Source: Bradyrhizobium sp. AZCC 1721 (GTDB lineage Bacteria > Pseudomonadota > Alphaproteobacteria > Rhizobiales > Xanthobacteraceae). From it: a DNA stretch of 64,000 nucleotides. Positions 1-9,817 of the stretch are shown here, piece after piece. Position 1 is the first letter of the stretch, and each line of letters begins with the position of its first letter. The stretch is taken from contig NZ_JAZHSB010000001.1 in NCBI RefSeq assembly GCF_036924715.1, forward strand, positions 1,107,001 through 1,171,000, given 5' to 3'. The notes beneath the pieces were generated by a model. It was not told where the DNA came from. It did no database searches and saw only the letters and a program-made list of their open reading frames with translations. The position numbers and the translations under genes were made by a program.

Positions 1-218
1 CGATCCCGCCAACCGCCGATGTCGCTGCCGTACTAGTGATGGTCCTCAAAGCCGTCGGTGAGGCCATCGTCCAAGATCGTTCTTTGCGGGCACTGGCCGG
101 TGAAGCGCTCTTTTGCGCCCGCCGCGTGAGCCGGATCGGCGAACGCGCTTCTTGTTTGATGTATCGGCCTCCAGCGTCCCCGACGTGTCGGGGGCGCCGG
201 AGGTCGCGCCGCGCGCCG
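1..218. other. No supported gene at the left edge
   Basis: Short open frames exist on both strands but none has a convincing start, family resemblance or ribosome binding site. A GC-rich perfect palindrome (CCCCGAC then GTCGGGG) lies near 177-192 without a T-tract. It might be a weak terminator for the minus-strand gene ending at 219. Confidence 0.4.
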
Positions 219-1721
219 CTATCCCCACATATGATGTAAATGATGTGCCAATTCGGGCATGTCCGAATTGGCTTGGTCCGCCCCCCCGATCTCCACGTCG
301 GCAGCCGCAAACATCACCGGCTCGCCGCTGATGGCGGGAGCTGCGACTTGTTGCACGTCCGATGTGGCTACCGCGGCCAGCGCCGGCGGCGTTTCGGCGA
401 CCGGCGTCTCCACGACCGGCGTCCCCAGTACCTCGGCGACCGTCAAGCCGTCTGGATTGTAGGTGCCGCCGGTAACAGGGGTATTGTTGCCGCCGACATC
501 GGCCGCATTGCCGTGCATCTGGTCCGCGGCAGCGACGACCAGCGTCGCGTTGCCGGTCTGCAATCCCTTGATCATTGCGGCAATCTCGGCGCCGAGGATG
601 CCGCCCAGGTCCGCGTCGAAATCGGTGACGCTCTTCTCGAATGCCCTGAGATCGCCGATCAGCGCGGCGATCGCCTCGCTGTCTTGGCTTCCCACGATGT
701 CGACGGCTTGCTTTCCAAGCGAATTGGACCGCGCAATGAAATTGGCCACGAACGCCGTCTGCACATCATTGTCGAGATATTTCGGAGCCGGCGAGGTGTC
801 ATCCGGAAGCGGCGTAAGGCCGCCGATGCCGTCTTGCGTTGCCATATCAGCCAGATTGGCATCGCTCTGGATGATGTCGATGATGTCGAGGATGTTGTCG
901 GCGCTGGCCTGTGCCGCATTGGGGCTTATCCCGGGGTCGTTGATGTAGACGAGCTCGAGTTGGAGTTGCTGCACGATCTCATCGGCATGGACGCCAGTCA
1001 GGCCGTCGAACAGCTCCGGGTTGGCGGTCATCAGCGCCTGCATGTCCGATATCACGGCGTTGATATCATCGGTGATCTGCGCCCGGTTACCGTCATTGAC
1101 CCCGCCAAGGATCTGACTGGCCACGTCCTCGAAGATCGCGCCGATCTCCGCGAGATTGTGAGGCGCCGTGGCGGCGGGGGCAGTGGGCAGCGGCGCGGGC
1201 GGCGCCGGATTAGCCAGCACGGGATCGGTACTGACGGCATTGATGACGCTGAGTTGGCTGACGCGAAGCGCTTGTTCTGCGCCGGCGGCGTTGCCGAACG
1301 CGCCTCCCGCGCTCACCGAGGCGTTGGCCGCCGAAATGGCGCTGGTGATGTCGGACAGGATCGCCTGAACATGGCCGAGCGCGGCGCCGGAAAACTGGCC
1401 TGTATTGAGCTCGGCCAGCAGATTGTTCTGCACCGCGGTGAGATCGTTCGTGTGGCTTGCGATGCTGCCGGCTGGTTGGGTGCCGTTGCCGAGTGCGCTT
1501 TGCTGCGGGACATCCACTGGCGCCCGAGCCATGCCGTTGAAGGTTGAGCCGAGGTCGGAAAAATTCGAACCGACAGGCCGTGACGTCGTTTGGCTGGCCG
1601 GCGGCGTTTCATCGGGCGGTGTCGTGGACGGGGAAGCCGGAGCGACTGGCGGGCTGGCGACTTCATCGATCGGAAGATCGAGATCAGCGTCGGGCTGATC
1701 CCCGTGAGCCAAGCGAGCCAT
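219..1721 (-). CDS. Cysteine-free acidic Ala/Asp-rich protein, candidate type I secretion substrate
   Basis: A 500-residue protein of unknown family. The start at 1721 (MARLAHGDQ) is preferred over an upstream ATG at 1811 because an AGGGGA ribosome binding site lies just before it. The sequence contains no cysteine, very few lysines, Pro/Thr-rich stretches near residues 25-50 and near the C-terminus, and long Asp/Ala/Ile helical stretches between. There is no signal peptide and there are no RTX nonapeptides. The C-terminal 35 residues (hydrophobic/acidic, ending in a His-rich HHLHHMWG) could hold an uncleaved secretion signal. It is divergent from the type I exporter genes at 2153-5958. Known: many type I substrates lack cysteine and are encoded beside their exporter. 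Inferred: this is the cargo. It could instead be a cytoplasmic protein of unrelated function. Confidence 0.6.
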   Translation of the reverse strand: MARLAHGDQPDADLDLPIDEVASPPVAPASPSTTPPDETPPASQTTSRPVGSNFSDLGSTFNGMARAPVDVPQQSALGNGTQPAGSIASHTNDLTAVQNNLLAELNTGQFSGAALGHVQAILSDITSAISAANASVSAGGAFGNAAGAEQALRVSQLSVINAVSTDPVLANPAPPAPLPTAPAATAPHNLAEIGAIFEDVASQILGGVNDGNRAQITDDINAVISDMQALMTANPELFDGLTGVHADEIVQQLQLELVYINDPGISPNAAQASADNILDIIDIIQSDANLADMATQDGIGGLTPLPDDTSPAPKYLDNDVQTAFVANFIARSNSLGKQAVDIVGSQDSEAIAALIGDLRAFEKSVTDFDADLGGILGAEIAAMIKGLQTGNATLVVAAADQMHGNAADVGGNNTPVTGGTYNPDGLTVAEVLGTPVVETPVAETPPALAAVATSDVQQVAAPAISGEPVMFAAADVEIGGADQANSDMPELAHHLHHMWG

Positions 1722-2152
1722 TGTTCGTCCCCTGCTGTCCAGTCGAATCCATTGACGCATAGGCGCGGCCATCCGCCAGGGGGCGGGATGTCGCGCATGG
1801 TGAAGGATCATTTAGCTTGATGGCGTCATTCGGCCGACACAGCGACCAATGAGCGCCGAAGCAAGGTGATAGACGGACAAATCCATGACGCACGCCGTGC
1901 GGGAAAATCGGCGAATGAAGCGCGCGCGACAAGGGCATCGCAGCCCTTGTCTGACGCGCCGTGTCTTCGGTGCCGGCATCTTAGCCGGAGGTGTGCACGC
2001 CGTTTCGGCAACCACCGAGCGTTTGCCACCGTTCTACCCACGAGCGAACTTGAACAATCGGCATTCGTCGCATTGTTGCCGAAAAATGGTCCGCATCGCG
2101 CGTCAAGGAGACCTGCAGGGAGACCCGATGGGGCGGGTCGTAGGGCAGTTCA
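1722..2152. promoter_or_regulatory. Divergent intergenic region of the secretion locus
   Basis: About 430 bp separate the minus-strand candidate substrate from the plus-strand exporter genes and should hold both promoters. I see no convincing operator or coding frame. The exporter start at 2153 has only a weak purine-rich stretch (GGGCAG) upstream. Confidence 0.35.
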
Positions 2153-3988
2153 ATGAGTATCGCTCAGGGGCAGACGCAGGACCGGGCGCGGGCAGTGCCC
2201 CGCGCGGTCTCGAGCCTGCGTTCGACGCTGGCCGCCGACGATCCTGTCACGAATGCGCTGCGCGCCAGTGCGCGCCGCATGATCGGCGTCGCCGTATTCA
2301 GCGGCGTCATCAACATCCTGATGCTGTCGGGCCCACTCTATATGTTGCAGGTGTACGATCGGGTGATTCCGAGCCGTAACCTCGCGACCCTGTTCGGCCT
2401 GTCCCTGATGGTGCTGTTCGCCTATCTGGTGCAGGGATATTTCGACGCGATGCGGTCGCGGATGCTGTGCCGGGTCGCAACGCTGTTCGATGCCGGCCTG
2501 CAAGGCTCGATCCATTCGGCGCTCGCCACCTTGCCGCTGCGCGGCGCCAAGCCGGTCCTGATGCAGCAGCCGCTGCGCGATCTCGACCAGGTGCGCACCT
2601 TCATGTCGGGCATGGGGCCGACGGCATTCCTGGACATGCCGTGGATCCCGGTCTTTCTGATCGGGCTGTTTCTGTTTCACCCCGCGATCGGCTTCACGGC
2701 GCTGCTGGGTACTGCGGCGATCATTGCGATGACCTTGCTGACCGAGCGGATCTCGCGCAATTCGACCAAGGCGGCGATGGACATGAACGCGCAGCGCCAG
2801 GTGCTGGCGGATGCCACGCAGCGCAACGCGGAAATCGTCCGCGCGCTCGGCATGACGGACCGGTTGACGGCGCGCTGGTCGCAGGCCAACGAGCGCTACC
2901 TGCAGGAAAACATCCGCGCCACCGACGTCTATGCCAATCTCGGTTCGGCCGCGAAGGTGCTGCGCTACATTCTGCAATCGGGAATGCTCGGTATCGGCGC
3001 CTATCTCGTCGTGGTCGACAAGGCGTCGGGTGGCGTCATGATCGCGTCGTCGATCCTGATGGGGCGCGCGCTCGCACCGGTTGAAATCGCGCTCGGCACC
3101 TGGAAGCAACTGGCCGCCGCCCGCCAGGGCCTCGCCCGTCTGCGCGACATCTGCAAGGCGACCGCGCCGCCTCCGGCGCCGCCGGTCATGCTGCCGCGTC
3201 CGTGCCGCGAATTGTCCGTGCAAAACCTCGCGGTGGCAGCGCCCGGTTTCGACATGCCGATCGTGTCTGGCGTGACGTTTTCGCTCAAGGCCGGCGCGGG
3301 GCTGGCGCTGCTGGGCGCCAGCGCGTCGGGCAAGACCTCGCTTTCCAAAGCGCTGGTTGGAATCTGGCCAGCGCATCGCGGCACAGTGCGGCTTGACGGC
3401 GCCTCCCTCGATCAATGGCGCAACGAGGATCTCGGCCGGCACGTCGGCTACCTGCCGCAGGATGTCGGCTTGTTTGACGGCACGGTAGCGGAGAACATCT
3501 GCCGTTTCGACGAACACGCAACTTCCGACGCCATCCTCAAGGCCGCCCAGATCGCCGGCGTTCATGACATCATCCTGCGCCTGCCGGAAGGTTATGCGAC
3601 GCGAATAGGGGCGGGCGGCATCTCGCTGTCCGCGGGACAGAAGCAGCGCGTTGGCCTGGCGCGGGCGGTATTCGGCGATCCGTTTCTGATCGTTCTCGAC
3701 GAGCCCAACGCCAATCTGGATGCCGACGGTGAGAACGCCTTGACCCGCGCCATCGCAATCATGCGCCAGAACAAATCCATCGTCGTCGTCATCTCGCACC
3801 GCCCAAGCGCGCTTTCCGCGCTTGATATGACGATGGTGCTCTATGAGGGCAAGGCGATCGCGTTCGGCCCGAGCGAAGAGGTGTTCGCGCGCGTTCGCAA
3901 CGCCAACGGCAAGGGCGCGCCGTCGCAGCCCGCGCCGCAGGCCAAGGCAGAGCAGCGCGCATCACTTGCCGAGAGTGTTTCGTCATGA
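2153..3988 (+). CDS. Type I secretion ABC exporter (permease fused to ATPase, PrtD type)
   Basis: A 611-residue inner-membrane exporter. The N-terminal half has about six membrane segments (roughly residues 45-300), including the IMLSGPLYMLQVYDRV-like stretch typical of PrtD/LapB-type exporters. The C-terminal half is a nucleotide-binding domain with Walker A GASASGKTS near 389, signature LSAGQKQ near 492, Walker B FLIVLDEP near 515 and an H-loop in VVVISHRP. There is no N-terminal C39-type peptidase domain, so processing of a leader peptide is not expected. The stop overlaps the adaptor gene by 4 bp (ATGA), so the two are translationally coupled. An outer-membrane TolC partner is not in the window. 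Confidence 0.93.
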   Translation: MSIAQGQTQDRARAVPRAVSSLRSTLAADDPVTNALRASARRMIGVAVFSGVINILMLSGPLYMLQVYDRVIPSRNLATLFGLSLMVLFAYLVQGYFDAMRSRMLCRVATLFDAGLQGSIHSALATLPLRGAKPVLMQQPLRDLDQVRTFMSGMGPTAFLDMPWIPVFLIGLFLFHPAIGFTALLGTAAIIAMTLLTERISRNSTKAAMDMNAQRQVLADATQRNAEIVRALGMTDRLTARWSQANERYLQENIRATDVYANLGSAAKVLRYILQSGMLGIGAYLVVVDKASGGVMIASSILMGRALAPVEIALGTWKQLAAARQGLARLRDICKATAPPPAPPVMLPRPCRELSVQNLAVAAPGFDMPIVSGVTFSLKAGAGLALLGASASGKTSLSKALVGIWPAHRGTVRLDGASLDQWRNEDLGRHVGYLPQDVGLFDGTVAENICRFDEHATSDAILKAAQIAGVHDIILRLPEGYATRIGAGGISLSAGQKQRVGLARAVFGDPFLIVLDEPNANLDADGENALTRAIAIMRQNKSIVVVISHRPSALSALDMTMVLYEGKAIAFGPSEEVFARVRNANGKGAPSQPAPQAKAEQRASLAESVSS

Positions 3989-5958
3989 AGAATTTTGATC
4001 ACGTCCATGCCGACGAAAGAGTGGTGCGGAGCCGGTTCGAAGGAACGGATGCCGAGGCCGCTGCGCCGCAAGGCCAGGCGCTGATTCTCGAACTGCAGCG
4101 ATTGCGGCAGGCATTCGAACAGGACAATCAGCAGCAGCGGCCGCCGCTGCGGCGTCCACCGCGCGACGAACCACGTCCGGGCGCGCGGCGTCCGGCCCGG
4201 CCGAAGCGGCGGAAAAAGGGCAAGATGAGTCGCGTGCTCGATGCGTGGCTCGGCCCTTTTGGATCGCAGTCCGACAGCCTCGATGCCGAGCCGCCGCCGG
4301 CGCGCAGTGGACGCGCGGCGCGTGAGCCGCAGTTTATGCCGCCGCCACGGACGGCCAGCCCCCGCGGCCCGGCGGTCAATTCGGGGCCGAATGAACGGCA
4401 GGCGCGCGGCCCGATCATCGCGCCGGACGATCCGTCGCTCATGAACATGCCGAGGTCGAGACCGGAGCTTTTGCAGATCGACGACCGGCGGGAGCCGCCT
4501 CGCATCGAGGCTCCCCAATTGGCGCCGCCGCGCCCGGCGGGCGCTGTGGCGCGCGGGCGTTCGGTGACGCGGGTGGTCCGCAACGGCGTGACCGCAGGCG
4601 TTGCATTCCTTGCCAATCGCGATGCATCGGCGGATGTGGCGGCCGCGCCCGGCGAGAGCATCGTGCTGCGGGCGGCGCGCGCCTACGAGAACGAGTTGCG
4701 CACCGGGCTGCGGGTGCTGCTCGTCGTCGGCGGGCTGGCAGGTGGGTGGATGGCGTTCGCGCCCTTGTCGGGCGCCGTCGTGGTGCCGGGTAATCTGGTG
4801 GTGCAGTCCAACGTCAAGACCATCCAGCATCCGACCGGCGGTGTGGTCGCACAGATCGCGGTCAATAATGGCATGCGGGTCAACGCCGGCGATCTCTTGC
4901 TGCGGCTGGACTCGACGCAGGCGCAGGCCAGCCTTCAGGTCGTGAGCAAGCAGCTCGATGAGGTGCGGGCGAAAATCTCGCGGCTGGTCGCCGAGCGCGA
5001 CGGTCTGCCCAAACCGGCGATACCGCCCGAACTATCGACCCGGCTGGACGACGGCAACGTCAAGACAGTGCTGGCCTCCGAAGCCTCGCTGTTCAGGGCT
5101 CGGGTGACCGCACGCGAGAGCCAAAGGGAGCTGTTGCAGAGCAAGGTGTCGCAGCTTGGCGAAGAGATCATCGGCCTCGAAGCGCAGGTCGCGTCCAAGG
5201 CCAAGCAACTGGAGCTGATCACCGGTGAGCTCACGGGAGTGCGGGAGCTCTTCGACAAGCGTCTCGTGCCGATCGCGCGGCTCACGGCCTTGCAGCGCGA
5301 GAGTGCCAGAATCGAAGGCGAACGCGGCCAGTTGCTCTCCACGATCGCCGAGACCAAAACCAAGGTTGACGAGGCGAAGCTTCAGATGGTCAGGCTCGAC
5401 CAGGACGTACGGACGGAAGTCGTCAAGGAGCTCGGCGAGGCGCAAGGCAAGGAAGCCGAACTCAGCGAGCGCGCCGTCGCCGCGCGCGACGTGCTCGAGC
5501 GCATCGAGATGCGCGCGCCGACGTCGGGCGTGATCCATCAGCTCAACGCGCACACCATCGGCGGCGTCATTCGCCCCGGCGACACCATCATGGAAGTGGT
5601 GCCGGATTCCGACGATCTTCAGATCGAGGCGCGGTTGCAGCCGAACGATATCGATCAGGTGCGCAAGGGCCAGCAGGCTTTCGTTCGGTTCTCGGCCTTC
5701 AACCAGCGGGTGACGCCGCAATTGATCGGTCAGGTGTCATACGTCTCGCCCGACACCACCCGCGACCAGCAGACCGGCACGTCCTATTTCACGGTCCGGA
5801 TCATGCTGCCGGAAGAGGAGCGCCGGCTGCTCGCCGGGCTGCAGCTCGTCTCGGGCATGCCCGCGGAAGTGTTCATGCAGACCGGCAGCCGGACCATGCT
5901 CAGCTATCTGTTCAAGCCGATCCTGGATCAGTTCCAGCGCGCTTTCGTCGAGCGGTAA
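3985..5958 (+). CDS. HlyD-family type I secretion adaptor with long disordered N-terminal extension
   Basis: A 657-residue periplasmic adaptor linking the ABC exporter to the outer-membrane channel. One membrane anchor lies at about residues 240-260, followed by a lipoyl-like half ([10 protein letters not shown]...) near 276-310, long coiled-coil segments at about 320-480, the second lipoyl half ([10 protein letters not shown]) near 511-545 and a beta-barrel domain. Family members are usually about 430-480 residues. The extra length is a Pro/Arg/Gln-rich, low-complexity N-terminus of about 230 residues that should be cytoplasmic. It overlaps the exporter gene by 4 bp. The extension may contact cargo or the ATPase; that is inference. 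Confidence 0.92.
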   Translation: MKNFDHVHADERVVRSRFEGTDAEAAAPQGQALILELQRLRQAFEQDNQQQRPPLRRPPRDEPRPGARRPARPKRRKKGKMSRVLDAWLGPFGSQSDSLDAEPPPARSGRAAREPQFMPPPRTASPRGPAVNSGPNERQARGPIIAPDDPSLMNMPRSRPELLQIDDRREPPRIEAPQLAPPRPAGAVARGRSVTRVVRNGVTAGVAFLANRDASADVAAAPGESIVLRAARAYENELRTGLRVLLVVGGLAGGWMAFAPLSGAVVVPGNLVVQSNVKTIQHPTGGVVAQIAVNNGMRVNAGDLLLRLDSTQAQASLQVVSKQLDEVRAKISRLVAERDGLPKPAIPPELSTRLDDGNVKTVLASEASLFRARVTARESQRELLQSKVSQLGEEIIGLEAQVASKAKQLELITGELTGVRELFDKRLVPIARLTALQRESARIEGERGQLLSTIAETKTKVDEAKLQMVRLDQDVRTEVVKELGEAQGKEAELSERAVAARDVLERIEMRAPTSGVIHQLNAHTIGGVIRPGDTIMEVVPDSDDLQIEARLQPNDIDQVRKGQQAFVRFSAFNQRVTPQLIGQVSYVSPDTTRDQQTGTSYFTVRIMLPEEERRLLAGLQLVSGMPAEVFMQTGSRTMLSYLFKPILDQFQRAFVER

Positions 5959-5993
5959 GGGGGCAAACAGGCTTTTGGCGCGTCGTCGCAAAT

Positions 5994-6021
5994 CTTGCCA
6001 CCCCAGATGGCATCGTTATAT
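5994..6021 (+). promoter_or_regulatory. Candidate heat-shock (RpoH-like) promoter of htpG
   Basis: CTTGCC at 5994-5999 and TTATAT at 6016-6021 are separated by 16 bp and sit about 42 bp upstream of the htpG start at 6063. The CTTG-type -35 fits alphaproteobacterial RpoH promoters. The -10 match is loose, so this is tentative. Confidence 0.4.
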
Positions 6022-6062
6022 CAGGGCTTCCCGTCCTGCCCTGTTTGCATTGCGAGCCCCGT

Positions 6063-7943
6063 ATGACCACCACCACTGCCCCCGAATCCCAGCCGTTCCA
6101 GGCCGAGGTCGCCGAGCTTCTGAACCTGATGGTGCACTCGGTCTATTCGGAGACCGAAATCTTCCTGCGCGAGCTGATCTCGAATGCATCTGACGCCTGC
6201 GACAAGCTGCGCTATGAGGCGATATCGGCGCCCGAGCTGATTGCCGACGGCGCGCCGCCCAAGATCCGTATCGCGCCGGACAAGAAGGCCAATGCGCTTA
6301 GCGTCGTCGACAGCGGCATCGGCATGGACCGGCAGGAGCTGATCGACAATCTCGGCACCATCGCGCGCTCCGGCACAAAGTCGTTTCTTTCGCGCCTCAC
6401 CGAGGCCAAGGACGGCGCCAATCTGATCGGCCAGTTCGGCGTCGGCTTCTATGCGGCGTTCATGGTCGCCGAGCGCATCGTCGTTACCAGCCGCCGCGCC
6501 GGTTCCGATCAGGTCTTCGTCTGGTCGTCCTCCGGCGGCAGCGGATTTGAAATCGCTCAAGCCAGCGACGAAGACGCCACGCGCGTCACCCGCGGCACCG
6601 AGATCGTCCTGCACCTGAAGAAAGAGGCATCAAAATATCTCGAGACCTACGAGATCGAACGTGTCGTCCGCGCCTGGTCCGACAACATCCAGTTTCCGAT
6701 CGAACTGGTGCCGGAGGAGGGCGAGCCGCGCCAGATCAATTCGGCCAGCGCGCTATGGCAGCGGCCAAAATCGGAGCTCAAGCCGGAGGACTACAAGCAG
6801 GCCTATCAGCAGGTCGCCGGCGCGTTCGACGAACCGGCGATGACGCTGCATTATCGCGCCGAAGGCCGGCAATCCTATGCGGTGCTGCTGTTTGCGCCGT
6901 CGACAAAGCCGTTCGACCTGTTCGACCAGGCGCGCAAGGGCAAGGTCAAGCTCTACGTCCGCCGCGTCTTCATCGCTGACGACGCCGATCTCTTGCCGGC
7001 CTATCTGCGCTTCATCCGCGGCGTGATCGACAGCGAAGACCTGCCGCTCAACATCTCGCGCGAGATGCTGCAGAACAATCCGCAACTCGCGCAGATCCGA
7101 AAGGCCGTTACCGGCCGCGTGATATCGGAGCTGGAAAGCCTCGGCGAAAAGGAGCCCGAAGCGTTCGCAAAAATCTGGGACGCGTTCGGCCCTGTGATCA
7201 AGGAAGGCATCTGGGAGGACTTTGAGCGCCGCGAGAAACTGCTCGCATTGTCGCGCTTCACCACGACAAAGGGCGAGGAGCGTTCGCTCAAGCAATATGT
7301 CGAGGATCTTAAGCCGAACCAGACCGACATCTATTATCTCACCGGCGAGAGCGTCGAACGGCTGAAGTCGAATCCGAAACTCGAATCCGCAACCGCTCGC
7401 GGCATCGAGGTGCTGCTGCTGACCGATCCGGTCGATGCGTTCTGGACCTCCGCGTCGCTCGATTTCGGCGGCAAGCCGCTAAAATCGTTAAGCCAGGGCG
7501 ATATCGATTTCGGACTGATCCCGCTGTTGGATGAAAAGGCCGATGACAAGAAAGACGAGGGCGGCGCGGATGAAGCCACGACGATCGCGCTGATCAAGGA
7601 CGCGCTCGGCGAGCGCGTCTCCGACGTGCGCGCCTCGCAGCGGCTGACCTCGAGCGCGTCGTGCCTCGTCGCCGGCGGCGGAGCACAGGACCGCATGCTC
7701 GAGCGGCTGCTCGCAATGCAGAACAAGGGGCCGACCACCAAGCCGATCCTCGAGATCAACATGCGCCATCCCTTGGTCGCGGCGATTGCCGGCGACAAGG
7801 ACGCGGCCAAGGATCTATCAAAGGATCTGTCGTTCCTGCTGTTGGAGCAGGCGCAGATCCTCGACGGCGAACTGCCGGAAGATCCGGCGGCGTTTGCCAA
7901 CCGGCTGAACCAGTTGGTGCTACGGGGGATCGCAAAGGGTTAG
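6063..7943 (+). CDS. htpG: Molecular chaperone HtpG (bacterial Hsp90)
   Basis: A 626-residue cytosolic ATP-dependent chaperone of normal family length. The N-terminal GHKL ATPase shows [16 protein letters not shown] near residues 33-48, DSGIGMD, GTIARSG and GQFGVGFY. The middle domain includes [11 protein letters not shown], and the C-terminal dimerisation domain follows. I chose the ATG at 6063 because the protein then begins [16 protein letters not shown], which fits the family; the frame is open further upstream to 6045 but that would add an atypical tail. No clear Shine-Dalgarno is seen. Confidence 0.97.
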   Translation: MTTTTAPESQPFQAEVAELLNLMVHSVYSETEIFLRELISNASDACDKLRYEAISAPELIADGAPPKIRIAPDKKANALSVVDSGIGMDRQELIDNLGTIARSGTKSFLSRLTEAKDGANLIGQFGVGFYAAFMVAERIVVTSRRAGSDQVFVWSSSGGSGFEIAQASDEDATRVTRGTEIVLHLKKEASKYLETYEIERVVRAWSDNIQFPIELVPEEGEPRQINSASALWQRPKSELKPEDYKQAYQQVAGAFDEPAMTLHYRAEGRQSYAVLLFAPSTKPFDLFDQARKGKVKLYVRRVFIADDADLLPAYLRFIRGVIDSEDLPLNISREMLQNNPQLAQIRKAVTGRVISELESLGEKEPEAFAKIWDAFGPVIKEGIWEDFERREKLLALSRFTTTKGEERSLKQYVEDLKPNQTDIYYLTGESVERLKSNPKLESATARGIEVLLLTDPVDAFWTSASLDFGGKPLKSLSQGDIDFGLIPLLDEKADDKKDEGGADEATTIALIKDALGERVSDVRASQRLTSSASCLVAGGGAQDRMLERLLAMQNKGPTTKPILEINMRHPLVAAIAGDKDAAKDLSKDLSFLLLEQAQILDGELPEDPAAFANRLNQLVLRGIAKG

Positions 7944-8027
7944 GACATTCGGTCGCCTGTTTGAACCGAATTCCAAGACCGGCCGTATCTGCTAGGAAAG
8001 TGCGAACGCGGGGTAGCGCAGATCGCC

Positions 8028-9182
8028 ATGACGACGTCTGACGGCACCGACATTTTCTATGGCGCGATTCCGGTCTTTCGCGGCTTCGGCAGCCTGATGG
8101 ACCCGGCGCTGTATACGCCGTTGCCGGACGACTGGACCGTCGGTGTCGCCGACATCGTCGAATCGACCAGGGCGATCGCCAATCAGCGCTACAAGGCGGT
8201 CAACATGGCCGGCGCCGCCGTGATCGCGGCCGTGACCAATGCGCTTGATGGCCGCGAGTTTCCGTTCGTGTTCGGCGGCGATGGTGCGAGCTTTGCGATC
8301 TCCCCGGCGGATCTTTCGAACGCGCGCGAGGCACTGGCGGCGACCGCGGCCTGGGTCAGCGCCGATCTCGATCTGATGATGCGGGTAGCGCTGGTGCCGG
8401 TGAGGGACATTCGCGCGCAGGGCCTCGATATCAAAGTCGCCCGCTTCGGGCCGTCGTCCAATCTGTCCTATGCGATGTTTTCCGGCGGCGGGCTGGGATG
8501 GGTGGATGCCGCGATGAAGCGGGGCGAATTCGCGGTCCCGCCGGCGAAGCCGGGAACGCAGCCCGATCTGTCCGGGCTGTCGTGCCGGTTCGAGGAAATT
8601 CCTTCTTCCCGCGGGCTCATTCTGTCGGTGCTGGTGGTGCCGGCCAAGGGCGCCGATCCGCAACGTTTCCGCAAGGTGATCGAGGACCTCATCAAGTTGG
8701 TCGAGCAGAGCCCGGATGCGGGCCGGCCGGTGCCGCCGGATGGGCCACCGCTGCGCTGGCCGCCGGCCGGCGTCGAATATGAGGCGCGCGCCGCGCGCGG
8801 CGGGCCGTTGTTTAAGCGACGCACCATCGTGCTCGCCGTCACGCTCTGGGCCTATGTGGTGATGCGGTTCGGCATCAAGGTCGGCAAATTCGTGCCGAAG
8901 AACTACGTGCAGCAGGTGGTGGAGAATTCTGACTTCCGCAAATATGACGATGGCTTGCGGATGATCCTCGATTGCACGGTCGAGCTGGAACGGGCGCTGA
9001 CGGAGCTTCTGGCAAAGGCGGCTTCCAGCAAGATCGTGCGCTACGGCCTGCACCGGCAGGACGCCGCGATGATGACCTGCTTCGCCCCCTCGGTGATGCG
9101 CAGCGATCACGTCCACTTCATCGACGGCGCCCGCGGCGGCTACGCGTCGGCGGCGTCAGCGCTGAAGGCGATGGCGGCGTAG
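8028..9182 (+). CDS. DUF3095 protein with cyclase-like motifs
   Basis: A 384-residue protein resembling the DUF3095 family. The motif VGVADIVEST near residue 40 and VFGGDGASF near residues 81-89 look like the two metal-binding segments of class III nucleotidyl cyclases (compare ADVAGYS and NTGDGFL in the cyclase at 59538-61352). A second region (about residues 260-384) contains a hydrophobic VLAVTLWAYVVMRFGIKVGKF segment that could be a membrane-associated helix. No nucleotide product has been assigned to the family as far as I know. It lies 85 bp after htpG on the same strand. Confidence 0.8.
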   Translation: MTTSDGTDIFYGAIPVFRGFGSLMDPALYTPLPDDWTVGVADIVESTRAIANQRYKAVNMAGAAVIAAVTNALDGREFPFVFGGDGASFAISPADLSNAREALAATAAWVSADLDLMMRVALVPVRDIRAQGLDIKVARFGPSSNLSYAMFSGGGLGWVDAAMKRGEFAVPPAKPGTQPDLSGLSCRFEEIPSSRGLILSVLVVPAKGADPQRFRKVIEDLIKLVEQSPDAGRPVPPDGPPLRWPPAGVEYEARAARGGPLFKRRTIVLAVTLWAYVVMRFGIKVGKFVPKNYVQQVVENSDFRKYDDGLRMILDCTVELERALTELLAKAASSKIVRYGLHRQDAAMMTCFAPSVMRSDHVHFIDGARGGYASAASALKAMAA

Positions 9183-9234
9183 GCAGTGTGGGGGTGACGA
9201 TTTGCACGCCGTCTGCAGTTCGAATATGCGGCGG

Positions 9235-9260
9235 CACCCCCACCCCAGCTAGGGTGGGGG
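9235..9260. terminator. Strong GC hairpin between convergent genes
   Basis: CCCCCACCC and GGGTGGGGG form a 9-bp stem around a 6-nt loop. The hairpin lies between the plus-strand gene ending at 9182 and the minus-strand gene ending at 9295. It has no T-tract, so it is a terminator-like hairpin or an intergenic repeat copy. Confidence 0.45.
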
Positions 9261-9294
9261 CTCGCGCCGCAGCGGCAGTATCAATTTTGTTCGT

Positions 9295-9735
9295 TCACCG
9301 CCCCACGCGCGTCCAGTTCTCGCCGCCGCAGAGCGCGCCGACGCACCCTTCCACCTTTAGCGTATCTGCGCCTGTTACCGAGACGCTGCTGGCGTAGGTG
9401 CCGCCGTCATCGGCATTGTAGATCTGGCCCGACCATTTGTTGGGACCGCTGGGGCTCATGCCGCTGAACAGGGGAAGGCCGATCATCGGCCGCCGCTTCA
9501 GGGCCGGGTTGGGATTTTTGTCGTCGACTTGAGGCTGGCCGGTGGCCTGATCGACCGGCTCCTTCAGCCCGACGATCACGCCGCAAATTCCACCGCCGCA
9601 TTTGCTGATTTTCACCCTGGCATCGCCCGCCTGGGTCAGCCAGACGCCGGTCGGCTCGGCGCCTTGCGCGCAGGCGGATGGCGCGGCCAGCAATGCCGCC
9701 GAGATCGCGATGATGAAAGCCGTTCTGCAAGCCAT
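9295..9735 (-). CDS. DUF2147-family secreted protein
   Basis: A 146-residue protein with a signal peptide (hydrophobic stretch at residues 5-22, cleavage near CAQG-AEP). The mature part begins GVWLTQAGDARVKISKCGGG and continues to a W-S-G-x-I-Y-N-A-D-D-G-x-x-Y motif near residues 100-112, which is characteristic of DUF2147. Its cysteines (KCGGGICG, EGCVGALCGG) could form disulfides in the periplasm. The molecular function of the family is not established to my knowledge. It is transcribed convergently with the DUF3095 gene. Confidence 0.88.
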   Translation of the reverse strand: MACRTAFIIAISAALLAAPSACAQGAEPTGVWLTQAGDARVKISKCGGGICGVIVGLKEPVDQATGQPQVDDKNPNPALKRRPMIGLPLFSGMSPSGPNKWSGQIYNADDGGTYASSVSVTGADTLKVEGCVGALCGGENWTRVGR

Positions 9736-9817
9736 GAATCATTCCTTACGAAAAAGCAGGCCTGCATAGCAACAAATCAGATTTGTGCAACGTCGGATTG
9801 AGTGCAACTTGCCGTTA

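Noticed and set aside
240..1547. Long plus-strand open frame antisense to the candidate secretion substrate
   Set aside because: High-GC shadow frame with Arg/His/Gly-rich composition and no domain; the minus-strand frame has the ribosome binding site and coherent composition.
2150..3799. 549-codon minus-strand frame antisense to the type I exporter
   Set aside because: Composition is Arg/His-rich as typical for shadow frames, and the plus-strand frame encodes a clear ABC exporter.
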